This document shows, one piece after another, positions 39,596-48,022 of a stretch of DNA of 64,000 nucleotides. The stretch is taken from positions 3,286,001 through 3,350,000 of the forward strand of contig NZ_CP036537.1 in NCBI RefSeq assembly GCF_021184025.1. The letters run 5' to 3'. The stretch is from Rhodopseudomonas boonkerdii. Lineage in GTDB: Bacteria > Pseudomonadota > Alphaproteobacteria > Rhizobiales > Xanthobacteraceae. Positions within the stretch are counted from its first letter, which is position 1, and each line of letters opens with the position of its first letter. Both the position numbers and the translations under genes were made by a program. The notes under the pieces are model-generated. The model was not told the origin of the DNA. It saw only the letters and a list, made by a program, of their open reading frames with translations, and did not search any database.

Positions 39596-40819
39596 TTACT
39601 TGATCAGCGGGCAGCCACCGTCCTTGAGCGGACGGAAGGCCGTCTCGGCCGGGATCGTTGCAACGACGTTGTAGTAGTCATAGGGCTTCTTCGACTCCGA
39701 CGGCTTCTTCACCTGCAGCAGATACATGTCGTGCAGCACACGGCCATCCTCGCGCAGCGTGGTCTTGCCGAACAGCGGATCGTCGAAGGTCCCCATCTCG
39801 CGGATCGCCTTGACGACCGCGGCGCCATCCTTCGGCGAACCGACCTTGGCAACGGCCTTCAGATAGGTCAGCGCAGCCGAATAAGCACCAGCCTGGTTCA
39901 TACTGGGATAGCGACCATTGTTGCGCTTGGCGAAGCGTTCGCCGAATTCGCGGGTCTTGTCGTTGAGATCCCAATAGAAGGCTTCGGTGAGCTGCAGGCC
40001 CTGCGCGGTGCTGAGGCCGAGCGAATGCACGTCCGAAATGAACATCAGCATCGCGGCAAGCTTCTGGCCGGCCTGCACGATACCGAATTCCGATGCCTGC
40101 TTGATCGCCTTGATGGTGTCGCCGCCAGCATTGGCGAGCGCGATGACGTCGGCCTTCGAGGCCTGCGCCTGCAGCAGATAGGAGGCGAAATCGTTGGAGT
40201 CCGTCGGATGCTTGATGGCACCGACCACCTTGCCACCATTGGCGTTGATCACTGCCGTCGCATCGCGCTCCAGCGAGGCGCCGAGCGCGAAGTCCACCGA
40301 CAGAAAGAACCAGTTTTTGCCACCGGCCTTGGTCATCGCATCGGCGGTGCCGTGCGACAGTGCCCAGGTGTCATAGGTCCAGTGCACCGAATTGGGCGTA
40401 CAGGCCTTACCGGTGAGATCCGATGTGCCTGACGCGGTGAACAACGCGACCTTGTTGAGCTCAGCCGTCAGCGGCGCGACCGCCAGCGAGGTCGCGCTGG
40501 TCGGGATATCCACGAGCACATCGACACCTTCGGTCTCGTACCACTTGCGGGCGATGTTGCGTGCGATGTCCGGCTTGTTCTGCGGATCGCCCTGAACGAC
40601 CTCGACCTTGAACTTGTCCGCGCCCGGCAGCTTGTTGAAATCCTCGACGGCCATCTTGGTCGCCTCGAACGAGCCCATGCCGCCGATATCCGAGAAGATG
40701 CCGGACATGTCTGCGAGGACGCCGAGCTTCACAGGCGTCTGGGCCGAAGCCATCGGCATGGACAACAGGCCAAGCGACAGCGCGAGAGCGGATACGGCGA
40801 GCGGTTTGCGAATGGTCAT
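39596..40819 (-). CDS. ABC transporter substrate-binding protein, branched-chain amino acid type
   Basis: A 407-residue periplasmic type I binding protein (LivJ/Peripla_BP_6). A signal peptide ends near residue 26 (SMPMASA). TPVKLGVLADMSGIFSDIGG opens the fold. GGAGGATTC lies directly before the ATG. No permease or ATPase is adjacent, so it must use components encoded elsewhere. With the SDR gene and the divergent IclR regulator it forms a small uptake/catabolic module; aromatic acids are common ligands for this group in Bradyrhizobiaceae, which is only an inference here. Confidence 0.88.
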   Translation of the reverse strand: MTIRKPLAVSALALSLGLLSMPMASAQTPVKLGVLADMSGIFSDIGGMGSFEATKMAVEDFNKLPGADKFKVEVVQGDPQNKPDIARNIARKWYETEGVDVLVDIPTSATSLAVAPLTAELNKVALFTASGTSDLTGKACTPNSVHWTYDTWALSHGTADAMTKAGGKNWFFLSVDFALGASLERDATAVINANGGKVVGAIKHPTDSNDFASYLLQAQASKADVIALANAGGDTIKAIKQASEFGIVQAGQKLAAMLMFISDVHSLGLSTAQGLQLTEAFYWDLNDKTREFGERFAKRNNGRYPSMNQAGAYSAALTYLKAVAKVGSPKDGAAVVKAIREMGTFDDPLFGKTTLREDGRVLHDMYLLQVKKPSESKKPYDYYNVVATIPAETAFRPLKDGGCPLIK

Positions 40820-40886
40820 GAATCCTCCCCTGACCCCTTGATCGGCAGCAACGACCCGACGGCACTTCGCTGCACAAAATTCTTGT

Positions 40887-40916
40887 TTATGAATTCATAA
40901 GACCTATACATGAATT
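40887..40916. promoter_or_regulatory. Palindromic operator in the IclR / binding-protein divergent region
   Basis: TTATGAATTCATAA (40887-40900) is a perfect 14-bp palindrome. ATGAATT recurs at 40910, 21 bp on, i.e. two helical turns. It lies 67 bp upstream of the binding-protein ATG and is the likely site for the divergent IclR regulator. Confidence 0.5.
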
Positions 40917-41038
40917 AGAAGTCAAGACGCTGCGCAAAAATCCAGATGGCTTCCGAGAGCCATCTGGCGCTACAGAGCCGACCGGAACGCGCTGCGATGC
41001 AGCGCCCCGGCTCCGGGGCTTTACAGGGAACGAACGCA

Positions 41039-41782
41039 ATGCTGGTCAGGCAGGCTGCCAACGTTTTGGAATTGATGGAGTATTTTGCCCGTCGCAAACG
41101 ACCGGCGACACTGGCGGAGATTTCCGACGATCTCGGCTGGCCACGCTCCAGCACGTTCAACCTGGTCGGTACGATCGCCGACAAGGGCTGGCTCTATGAG
41201 CCCCGCGCCCGCAACGGCTACTATCCCAGCCCGCGGTGGCTCACCCTCGCCCGCACCGTGGCCGAGGGCGAACCGCTGCCGGAAGCTGCCCATGCACTCG
41301 TGCTGGAGATCGCCGACAAGACCGGCGAGACCACTGCCATCGCAGCCCTGGCCGGGACCAGCGCGATCTTCCTCGACGTTGTCGAGTCCTCGCATTCCGT
41401 GCGCTACTTCGCCCAGATCGGTGATCGCGTTCCCGTTCATGCAAGTTCGGTCGGCCGCGCCATTCTCGCCCAGCAGTCGCCCGAAGAACGCCGCGCGATC
41501 TACCGCAAGATCAAGTTCGAGCCGTTTTCAGACACGACACCGTGCTCCGTCGAAGCCATCGAGACTTCGCTGAACGAGGCCGCCGCCCGCGGCTATCACC
41601 AGAGTTCGTCGGAATACATTGCTGATCTTGCCGGCGTCGCCGTGCCGTTGCCGGTCAATCATCGCCGGCTCTCGCTCGTCGTCGCCGGGCCGACATCAAG
41701 GTGCCTCAACAGGCGCCCTGAGACGGCAGCAACGATCCTCGCCTGCGTCGAGCGCTTCGAGGCCGAGATGTCACGCAGCTAA
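41039..41782 (+). CDS. IclR-family transcriptional regulator
   Basis: A 247-residue IclR regulator: an N-terminal winged helix (RQAANVLELMEYFARRKRPA, LAEISDDLGWPRSSTFNLV) and a GAF-like effector domain at the C-terminus (SVGRAILAQQSPEERR, with AVPLPVNHRRLSLVVAGP). The start at 41039 is chosen because AGGGAA lies eight bases upstream; ATGs at 40946 and 40997 lack a site. It is divergent from the binding protein gene and probably controls it and the SDR gene. Effector unknown. Confidence 0.9.
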   Translation: MLVRQAANVLELMEYFARRKRPATLAEISDDLGWPRSSTFNLVGTIADKGWLYEPRARNGYYPSPRWLTLARTVAEGEPLPEAAHALVLEIADKTGETTAIAALAGTSAIFLDVVESSHSVRYFAQIGDRVPVHASSVGRAILAQQSPEERRAIYRKIKFEPFSDTTPCSVEAIETSLNEAAARGYHQSSSEYIADLAGVAVPLPVNHRRLSLVVAGPTSRCLNRRPETAATILACVERFEAEMSRS

Positions 41783-41804
41783 CCGGCCGCCCATCGTCCG
41801 GCGA

Positions 41805-44800
41805 TCAATTGCTATTGTTATTCTGGTTCGGAAACTCGACCTGATTGTTCTGCTTGCCGGTGCTGAAGTCGAAAATCTTGCGGGTAATACCCGGCGCGAT
41901 GGCGGACAGCGGATTGACGCGCAAGACTGGAGCGCCGGGCGTACCGACGACCTCATAGGTCACGCCAAACAGGCCTTCATTGCTTCCGCCGCCAAGAAAC
42001 AGGCCGACCACCGGGATCTGACCGAACATGTTGTTGAGACCGTACATGGGCACAAAGGTGCCGCTCATCCGTACCTGATTGGCGTTGTAGTCGATATTGC
42101 CTTCGATGGTCGCGCCGACCGACGGCCCCTGCACCAGACCTTCGCGAACTGTCATCAAGTTATTCTGCCGGGTAAATTCCGCGCGCAGGCGTGAAAACGA
42201 CACGCCGTTGTTCTGGGTACCAGGCGGACCGTTGGAGGCGGCAATGCGCTCGAGCGAAGCCTCTCCCTTTATGGTGAAGTTTCGCACATTGATCAGGCCC
42301 TCCTTCGGGCGCGGGTCCGTGGACGGCGCGTCCATCGCCAGAGCGAGCTGGCCACCGATCATCTTCGAATAAGTGTCGGTGGCGCGCAGGAATGCGCCGG
42401 CATCGTTAGTCTCGATGAAGATCAGATCGCGGCCGGCGCCCTGCGCCTTTCCGCGCATGTCCCCGGTAAGCGGCGTGTCGCGGCCAAGTTTGCCGGTCAG
42501 GGCAAATTTCGAGATGGTGCCGCCCCGGCGCGACACCTTGGCGTCGACGCTGCGTAGCGCCTCACCATAATAGCCAGCCACCACACCGAGCTTGACGTCG
42601 ATATCGACATCGACCGACTTGGCCTTGCTCTTGGCATCCGGCTCCTTGCCCGACATTGCCCCCTTCAGGAAGCTGCGGCCATCGAACACGTCGCCGCGCA
42701 TGGTAACCTTGAGAACACCGTCATTGCCACGCTCGGCCTTGATGGACGTCTTGTCGCCTTCGGACGGCGAATATGTCGGGAAGTTGACATTGACGAGATC
42801 ACCGTTCTGATCGAGCTCGACCGATCCTTTGATCGAGAGGCCGGCGCCATCGACACTGATGTCCTCGAGGCGGGTCGTATCGCCCTTCTTGACCACATTG
42901 AACGCAGCCTTCGCCGGCCTGCCCGGCATCTTGGCCCAGCCTGGCAACAGGTTGTCGAGCTTAAGCGGCGTCAGATCGGCTTCGATACTGAACTTGCTGT
43001 CGCGATCGCCGCTACCGATCTTGCCTGTCATCTTCAAAGGCACGGCGCCGACGACGGCCGTGCCGAGGTCGATTCCCATCCGTGCGCGGCTGGCATCGTC
43101 CAGCGTCGCACTGAGCCGGACATCCGCATCGCCATCGGCCGGCTTGCGATAATCGAGCGATCCGGTCTGGCCGTTGATCTTGATGTCGCCGCGGACCTGA
43201 TAGCCCTGATTGCTGGCCGCGATCTTCAATGCATTCGCCTCGACCTTCTGGTTCATGACCAGCTTATCGGCCGAAAAATCCTTCAGATCAGCGGTGATGT
43301 TGTAGGTCGTATCGGCCTTGGTGAGTTCATGCTGGATGGGCATGCCCATGGCGACCTGCGCCGTCACATTGCCCTTGATGGCACTCGGGTCGAGCAGGTT
43401 GCCGGAGGCTTCGCTGAGACGATCGGAGTTCAGCACCTCCACGACGGCCGGCGCCGGCCCATCGAGCTTGAAGCGAATACGCGACGGCGACGGTTTCGGC
43501 GCCATATCCGGCACTTCGAACACGATGTCGCTGAGATTGATCTTGCGGCCTGCCGCCGTATCGGCATTGGCCTGGCTGATAGTTACGGTCGCGGTGCGAC
43601 CGGTGATGCGCGCGCGCAGATCGCCGTCGCGGACCACAGGCAAGCCATCCACCGGACGCAGTGAGACGTCATTGGCGATGATGGCGACGTTCAGGCCGTC
43701 ATCCGGGATCGGCGGACCGCGGCGTGTCAGGTTCTTGGTCGGCGAATTCACGCCGATCTCGATGCGCTGCAGGGTGCCGGCCTCGACACGCTCGATGACC
43801 CACTCCCGCACTTCCGGCACGATCAGGACCGGCCACATGCGCTTGAGCGCCGAGGCGGACATCGGCGTTCCCGCGAAGCCGAGCTTCATGCGCGGCTCGC
43901 CCGCATAATCGATGCTGCCGGTACCGGCGACACCAAGTTCACCGTTGCTGATATTGGCCTGGGTCAGAGACACCAGCCGACTATCCGGATCGAATTTGGC
44001 ACGAATGGAGATGTTGTTGAAGATTAGCGGCGCTTCGCCGGGATTGCTGCCACCGAGCACGATGGTGCCGCCGCTGAGGCCTGCCTGCCATGCGTTGGAG
44101 GTACCGTTCGGCGGCTCCACATGAGCCAGCAACGTCACGCGATTGCCACCCGAAATGACCTTGAAAGGCGCCAGCAGCACACGGCGGCCGGAATCCCATT
44201 CGAAACTGATCTCGGCGCTATCGATCGGCATCGGATAGTCGGGCGTATCGTTGTCGACGATGTCGCCTGCCCCCGCCGTCAGCCTACCGCGCAGATAGGT
44301 CGGCACACCGTCGCGGCCGATTTCACCCCTGAGTTCGCCGGTCAATGGGATGTCGGCGCTATAGGTGAGATCCTTCATCCGCAGCGCGAGCAGAATATTC
44401 TTGGTCGAGACCCTGTCCGCCTTGAAATCGACCGAGCGCACGCCATTGCTCGGCACACCGATATTGACACCGAGCGACCACGGCGCCTCGCCGCCCTCGC
44501 CGACCGTGAGCGCGACCCCGCCACCACTTGGCCGCCGCAAGCTCAAGGAGATCTTGTTAAACTCCCACTTGTTGCCGCGTTGCTGGTCATCCACGACGAG
44601 TCGGCCGTTCTTGAGACCAACCTCGTTGAGATTCTGACCGTCCAGCCCTGACAACGTCAACGTATCCAACCAGTCGAGACCGGCAAGAATGCCTGTCGGC
44701 GCCTCGCGCCGATCGCCGCCAATGGCGGGACCGGCCGGCGGCTGTACCTGGACAACCGGAGGCTGCGGTTGCCGGGGGAATGTCAGATCCGGCGGCTTGG

Positions 44801-45470
44801 CCGGCCCGAGCCACGAGCCCGGTGAGCGCGGCGACGCCACGCCGGTGGCGATCGGCCTCTCATTATTCCCGGTCGAGACCGAAACCTGCCCGTCCGGCGA
44901 GATACGCACCGCGAGTGCGACATCGAACAGGTTGAGACTTTCAGCCCGCATCCGCCCCATCAGCATGGCCGCGAAAGAAACCTTCACTTCAGCTTTCGGT
45001 GCGCTGGCGATCACGTTGTGATCGTGGTCGCGAACGACGATGTCGCGGATACGCACAGCCATACGGATACGACCCGCACGTTCGATCTGGGTGCCGCCGA
45101 TCTCGACCTTGTTGCTCTCTCCGATATTGTCCTGGATCGCGTCAGCGAGCCATGGTGTCGCAATGTCGAAGTTGATGGGCCCCGCGCCCAGACGCCACCA
45201 CAGTACGGCAAAGCAGACGGCGGAGACGATGATCAGGCCGCCGAAGACCGTGACGATGCGCTTGAGCCAGCGACTGCCGGTATAATTTCCACCCAGCGCC
45301 CGGAAACGATCGCCAAGCCGATGCCAGCCCGACGATTTCCGCGATAGCAGCTTGCGCGCACGATCATGGCCGGCCACGTAGTGCTGACGATCCCAATCGG
45401 AATCGCCGTACTGCATCGACCGGTCATCGGTGCGCGGACGAGGCGCTGCGGGTGGCTTGCTCTTTGCCAT
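41805..45470 (-). CDS. Giant AsmA-like / YhdP-type envelope protein (DUF3971)
   Basis: A 1,221-residue protein with a cytoplasmic basic N-terminus, one transmembrane helix (near residues 40-60, VTVFGGLIIVSAVCFAVLWW) and a very long beta-rich periplasmic body ending with an AsmA-C-like region (GGQLALAMDAPSTDPRP). AsmA/YhdP/TamB proteins form long hydrophobic grooves that bridge the envelope and move phospholipids. Its ATG at 45470 follows AGAGGAT; the frame extends to 45560 without a matching site. It is divergent from bcp across about 500 bp. It ends in Asn-rich residues (NQNNNSN). Confidence 0.85.
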   Translation of the reverse strand: MAKSKPPAAPRPRTDDRSMQYGDSDWDRQHYVAGHDRARKLLSRKSSGWHRLGDRFRALGGNYTGSRWLKRIVTVFGGLIIVSAVCFAVLWWRLGAGPINFDIATPWLADAIQDNIGESNKVEIGGTQIERAGRIRMAVRIRDIVVRDHDHNVIASAPKAEVKVSFAAMLMGRMRAESLNLFDVALAVRISPDGQVSVSTGNNERPIATGVASPRSPGSWLGPAKPPDLTFPRQPQPPVVQVQPPAGPAIGGDRREAPTGILAGLDWLDTLTLSGLDGQNLNEVGLKNGRLVVDDQQRGNKWEFNKISLSLRRPSGGGVALTVGEGGEAPWSLGVNIGVPSNGVRSVDFKADRVSTKNILLALRMKDLTYSADIPLTGELRGEIGRDGVPTYLRGRLTAGAGDIVDNDTPDYPMPIDSAEISFEWDSGRRVLLAPFKVISGGNRVTLLAHVEPPNGTSNAWQAGLSGGTIVLGGSNPGEAPLIFNNISIRAKFDPDSRLVSLTQANISNGELGVAGTGSIDYAGEPRMKLGFAGTPMSASALKRMWPVLIVPEVREWVIERVEAGTLQRIEIGVNSPTKNLTRRGPPIPDDGLNVAIIANDVSLRPVDGLPVVRDGDLRARITGRTATVTISQANADTAAGRKINLSDIVFEVPDMAPKPSPSRIRFKLDGPAPAVVEVLNSDRLSEASGNLLDPSAIKGNVTAQVAMGMPIQHELTKADTTYNITADLKDFSADKLVMNQKVEANALKIAASNQGYQVRGDIKINGQTGSLDYRKPADGDADVRLSATLDDASRARMGIDLGTAVVGAVPLKMTGKIGSGDRDSKFSIEADLTPLKLDNLLPGWAKMPGRPAKAAFNVVKKGDTTRLEDISVDGAGLSIKGSVELDQNGDLVNVNFPTYSPSEGDKTSIKAERGNDGVLKVTMRGDVFDGRSFLKGAMSGKEPDAKSKAKSVDVDIDVKLGVVAGYYGEALRSVDAKVSRRGGTISKFALTGKLGRDTPLTGDMRGKAQGAGRDLIFIETNDAGAFLRATDTYSKMIGGQLALAMDAPSTDPRPKEGLINVRNFTIKGEASLERIAASNGPPGTQNNGVSFSRLRAEFTRQNNLMTVREGLVQGPSVGATIEGNIDYNANQVRMSGTFVPMYGLNNMFGQIPVVGLFLGGGSNEGLFGVTYEVVGTPGAPVLRVNPLSAIAPGITRKIFDFSTGKQNNQVEFPNQNNNSN

Positions 45471-45974
45471 ATCCTCTAGGTGCCGGGCCTTTCGGTGGGC
45501 GCGCTGATTGCGAGACCGATCGCCACCGACAGTTCGCATCGATCTGTGACGAACGCCCAACTGCCGGCAAAACTGCCAATCCCGGATCTGATTTATAGCT
45601 CGTCTTGGTCGCTGCAGCGCCGACAGGCGCGGGCAACGTGTATCGTCTCGAATCCTTCAGTCACCATACAGTGAGGTCGGTTGTTTTGCACCGCGCCGCC
45701 ATATCGACGGCGCCCCGAAGCACCCTCGCAATCCTGTCACAGTGACCGTCCGAAAGCGACGAAAGGAAGGCGTATGTACAAGAAATCGTGCGAGAATCCC
45801 TCGAAAGACCAAACAATGGGATGGCCTGCCGCGCACCTGAACTGATGTCCTCGGCCGGCTCTCGCTGCGTCCATCCGCCTCGTCGGGACGGCAGCCCTGG
45901 TTTCGGCCATGGAGCCGTTTCCGTACGTCGGATAAGACGTTTCGACGAAATGCCGATAACGAAGGACAGGCTCA
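45471..45974. other. Divergent upstream region of the AsmA-like and bcp genes
   Basis: 504 bp without a convincing gene. A GC-rich hairpin GCGCCG...CGGCGC is at about 45692-45712. AAGGA at 45963 is the bcp ribosome site. Nothing else recognisable. Confidence 0.3.
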
Positions 45975-46466
45975 ATGAAGAAGACGGCGACGACTGCCGA
46001 GATCGATTTAATCGAAGGAAAGAAGGCACCTGCCTTCAGATTGCCGCGCGACGGCGGCGGGACGGTATCGCTGTCCGATTACGCCGGCCGCAAAGTCGTA
46101 ATCTTCTTCTATCCGCGTGCCAGCACTCCCGGCTGCACCAAGGAGGCGATGGACTTCACCCGCCTGGCCGCCGACTTCGCGGCCGCCGATACCGCCGTGC
46201 TTGGCGTCTCTGCGGACCCGCTGAAGGCGCAGGAGAAGTTTCGCGATAAATACGAGCTCGGCATGCCGCTGCTTTCGGACGACACGCAAACAATGCTCAC
46301 CGCCTATCGCGCCTGGGGCGAAAAGAAGCTGTACGGCAAAGTGTTCGAGGGGGTTCTTCGCAGCACGGTGCTGATCGGCAAGGACGGCAAGATCGTCAAG
46401 GTCTGGCGCAACGTGAAGGTCGATGGCCATGCAGAGGCGGTGCTGGCCGAAGCGCGGCGGCATTAA
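45975..46466 (+). CDS. bcp: Peroxiredoxin, Bcp/PrxQ family, one-cysteine form
   Basis: A 163-residue thiol peroxidase reducing H2O2 and organic peroxides. The peroxidatic C54 lies in ASTPGCTKEAMDF, with T51. The resolving cysteine, five residues later in E. coli Bcp, is replaced by Asp/Met and no other Cys exists in the protein, so it must be a 1-Cys enzyme relying on an external thiol. The remaining fold (VLGVSADPLKAQEKF, RSTVLIGKDGKIVKVWRNV) is normal. The start ATG follows AAGGA by about eight bases. Confidence 0.93.
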   Translation: MKKTATTAEIDLIEGKKAPAFRLPRDGGGTVSLSDYAGRKVVIFFYPRASTPGCTKEAMDFTRLAADFAAADTAVLGVSADPLKAQEKFRDKYELGMPLLSDDTQTMLTAYRAWGEKKLYGKVFEGVLRSTVLIGKDGKIVKVWRNVKVDGHAEAVLAEARRH

Positions 46467-46577
46467 CCCATATTCAAATTGACGGATGTCATTTAGCTGG
46501 AATTAACCATGCCGGGCTCAAATCCCTCCCGTTAGTTGAGCCCGCCGATGAGTCTCCCGGCGGGCCCGGGAGTGCTG

Positions 46578-47951
46578 ATGTCGAACCGCCCTGTCCAATA
46601 CGCCGAGTACCCTCAGCATCACGCTCACGACCACGGACGCCCCCAACCGCGCCGCGTCACAACCGCTAAGCCGCCAGCCGCCAAATCGGCTGCGACGGCT
46701 GTTCGGCAGAGCGACTACACGATCGCGCATCGCGGCAAGCAAGTCCGCATCGGGCCGGTGGTGTTCTGGATCGTGGTCGGTACGGTAACCGTGCTCGGCG
46801 CCTGGTCGGCTGCCACCGCCACCTATTTTGCCTTCCGCGACGACGTGCTGACCAAGCTGATCGCGCGTCAGGCCGACATGCAATATGCCTATGAGGATCG
46901 CATCGCCGAGCTGCGCGCCAAGATCGATCGCACAACCAGCCGTCAGATGCTGGACCAGGAGCAGTTCGACAAAAAGCTCGAACAGGTGATGCGCCGGCAG
47001 AACCAGCTCGAGTCCCGCGCCAGCGCGCTGGGCAATGTTCCCGATCTTTCAGTCACCGGCTCGATCCCGCCGAAGCCTCCCGGTCGCGGCGCATCGCTGG
47101 ATATGAATTCGATCCCAAAACCCTCGCCGATCAGCGACACCGTCACCTTCGTTGCCCCGCCCGATCGCGAAGCACGGCTGGAGTCGCGCGCGCCTGCTCT
47201 GGCAGCGCCGCCGCAGACCCAGGTCGCCAAGCTAGGCGGCGCCGACAATGTGATCGACCGTCTGCAAGCCTCGCTTGATCGTGTTGAAACCCGTCAGCTC
47301 GCGGCGCTCTCTTCGGCTGAAGAAGCCATGGATTCCAAAGTCCGCCGCATGCGCGGCGCCATTTCCGATCTCGGTCTCAATATGGCCAAGCTGGAAGCCG
47401 CTGCGCCGCGCGGTGGAATGGGCGGACCGTACATTCCGGTCAAACTCTCGGCCAATGCCGATCCGTTCGAACGCCAGCTCTACCGGTTACAGCTCACCCG
47501 GGCGCAGATGGACAAGCTGAACCGCACAATGGCGCAGGTACCTTATCGCAAGCCGGTCGTCGGCACGGTCGAATTCAGCTCCGGCTTCGGCGTGCGTACC
47601 GATCCGTTCCTCGGTCGCCCGGCAATGCATGCCGGACTCGATTTCCGCGGCTCCACCGGCGATCCGATCCGTGCCACGGCCAATGGCCGCGTGGTCTCCG
47701 CCGCCTATTCAGGCGGCTACGGCAAGATGGTCGAGATCGATCACGGCAACGGCCTGTCCACCCGCTACGGCCACATGTCGGTGATCCAGGTCAAGGTGGG
47801 CGACAGCATCAAGATCGGTCAGGTTATCGGTCTCGTCGGATCGACCGGCCGCTCCACAGGCCCCCATCTCCATTACGAAACCCGCATCGACGGCGAAGCA
47901 GTGGATCCGCAGAAGTTCCTCCGCGCGGGCGTGCGTCTCAGCGCCGGCTGA
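46578..47951 (+). CDS. M23-family metallo-endopeptidase (murein hydrolase)
   Basis: A 457-residue membrane-anchored LytM-domain protein. One transmembrane helix at about 60-85 (VVFWIVVGTVTVLGAW) follows a basic N-terminus. A coiled-coil region with two Pro-rich spacers leads to the peptidase domain, with zinc ligands in HAGLDF, and HLHYETRIDG. GYGKMVEIDHGNGLSTRYGH is the conserved core. It probably cleaves peptidoglycan cross-bridges in elongation or division. The ATG at 46578 has GGGAG upstream; a TTG at 46536 would extend the frame. Confidence 0.9.
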   Translation: MSNRPVQYAEYPQHHAHDHGRPQPRRVTTAKPPAAKSAATAVRQSDYTIAHRGKQVRIGPVVFWIVVGTVTVLGAWSAATATYFAFRDDVLTKLIARQADMQYAYEDRIAELRAKIDRTTSRQMLDQEQFDKKLEQVMRRQNQLESRASALGNVPDLSVTGSIPPKPPGRGASLDMNSIPKPSPISDTVTFVAPPDREARLESRAPALAAPPQTQVAKLGGADNVIDRLQASLDRVETRQLAALSSAEEAMDSKVRRMRGAISDLGLNMAKLEAAAPRGGMGGPYIPVKLSANADPFERQLYRLQLTRAQMDKLNRTMAQVPYRKPVVGTVEFSSGFGVRTDPFLGRPAMHAGLDFRGSTGDPIRATANGRVVSAAYSGGYGKMVEIDHGNGLSTRYGHMSVIQVKVGDSIKIGQVIGLVGSTGRSTGPHLHYETRIDGEAVDPQKFLRAGVRLSAG

Positions 47952-48022
47952 GACGCCGACAGGCATTGTTGCCCTGCTTACGATGTGATTGAAGCGACGT
48001 CGAAATCCATCGAGGTCGCCGC

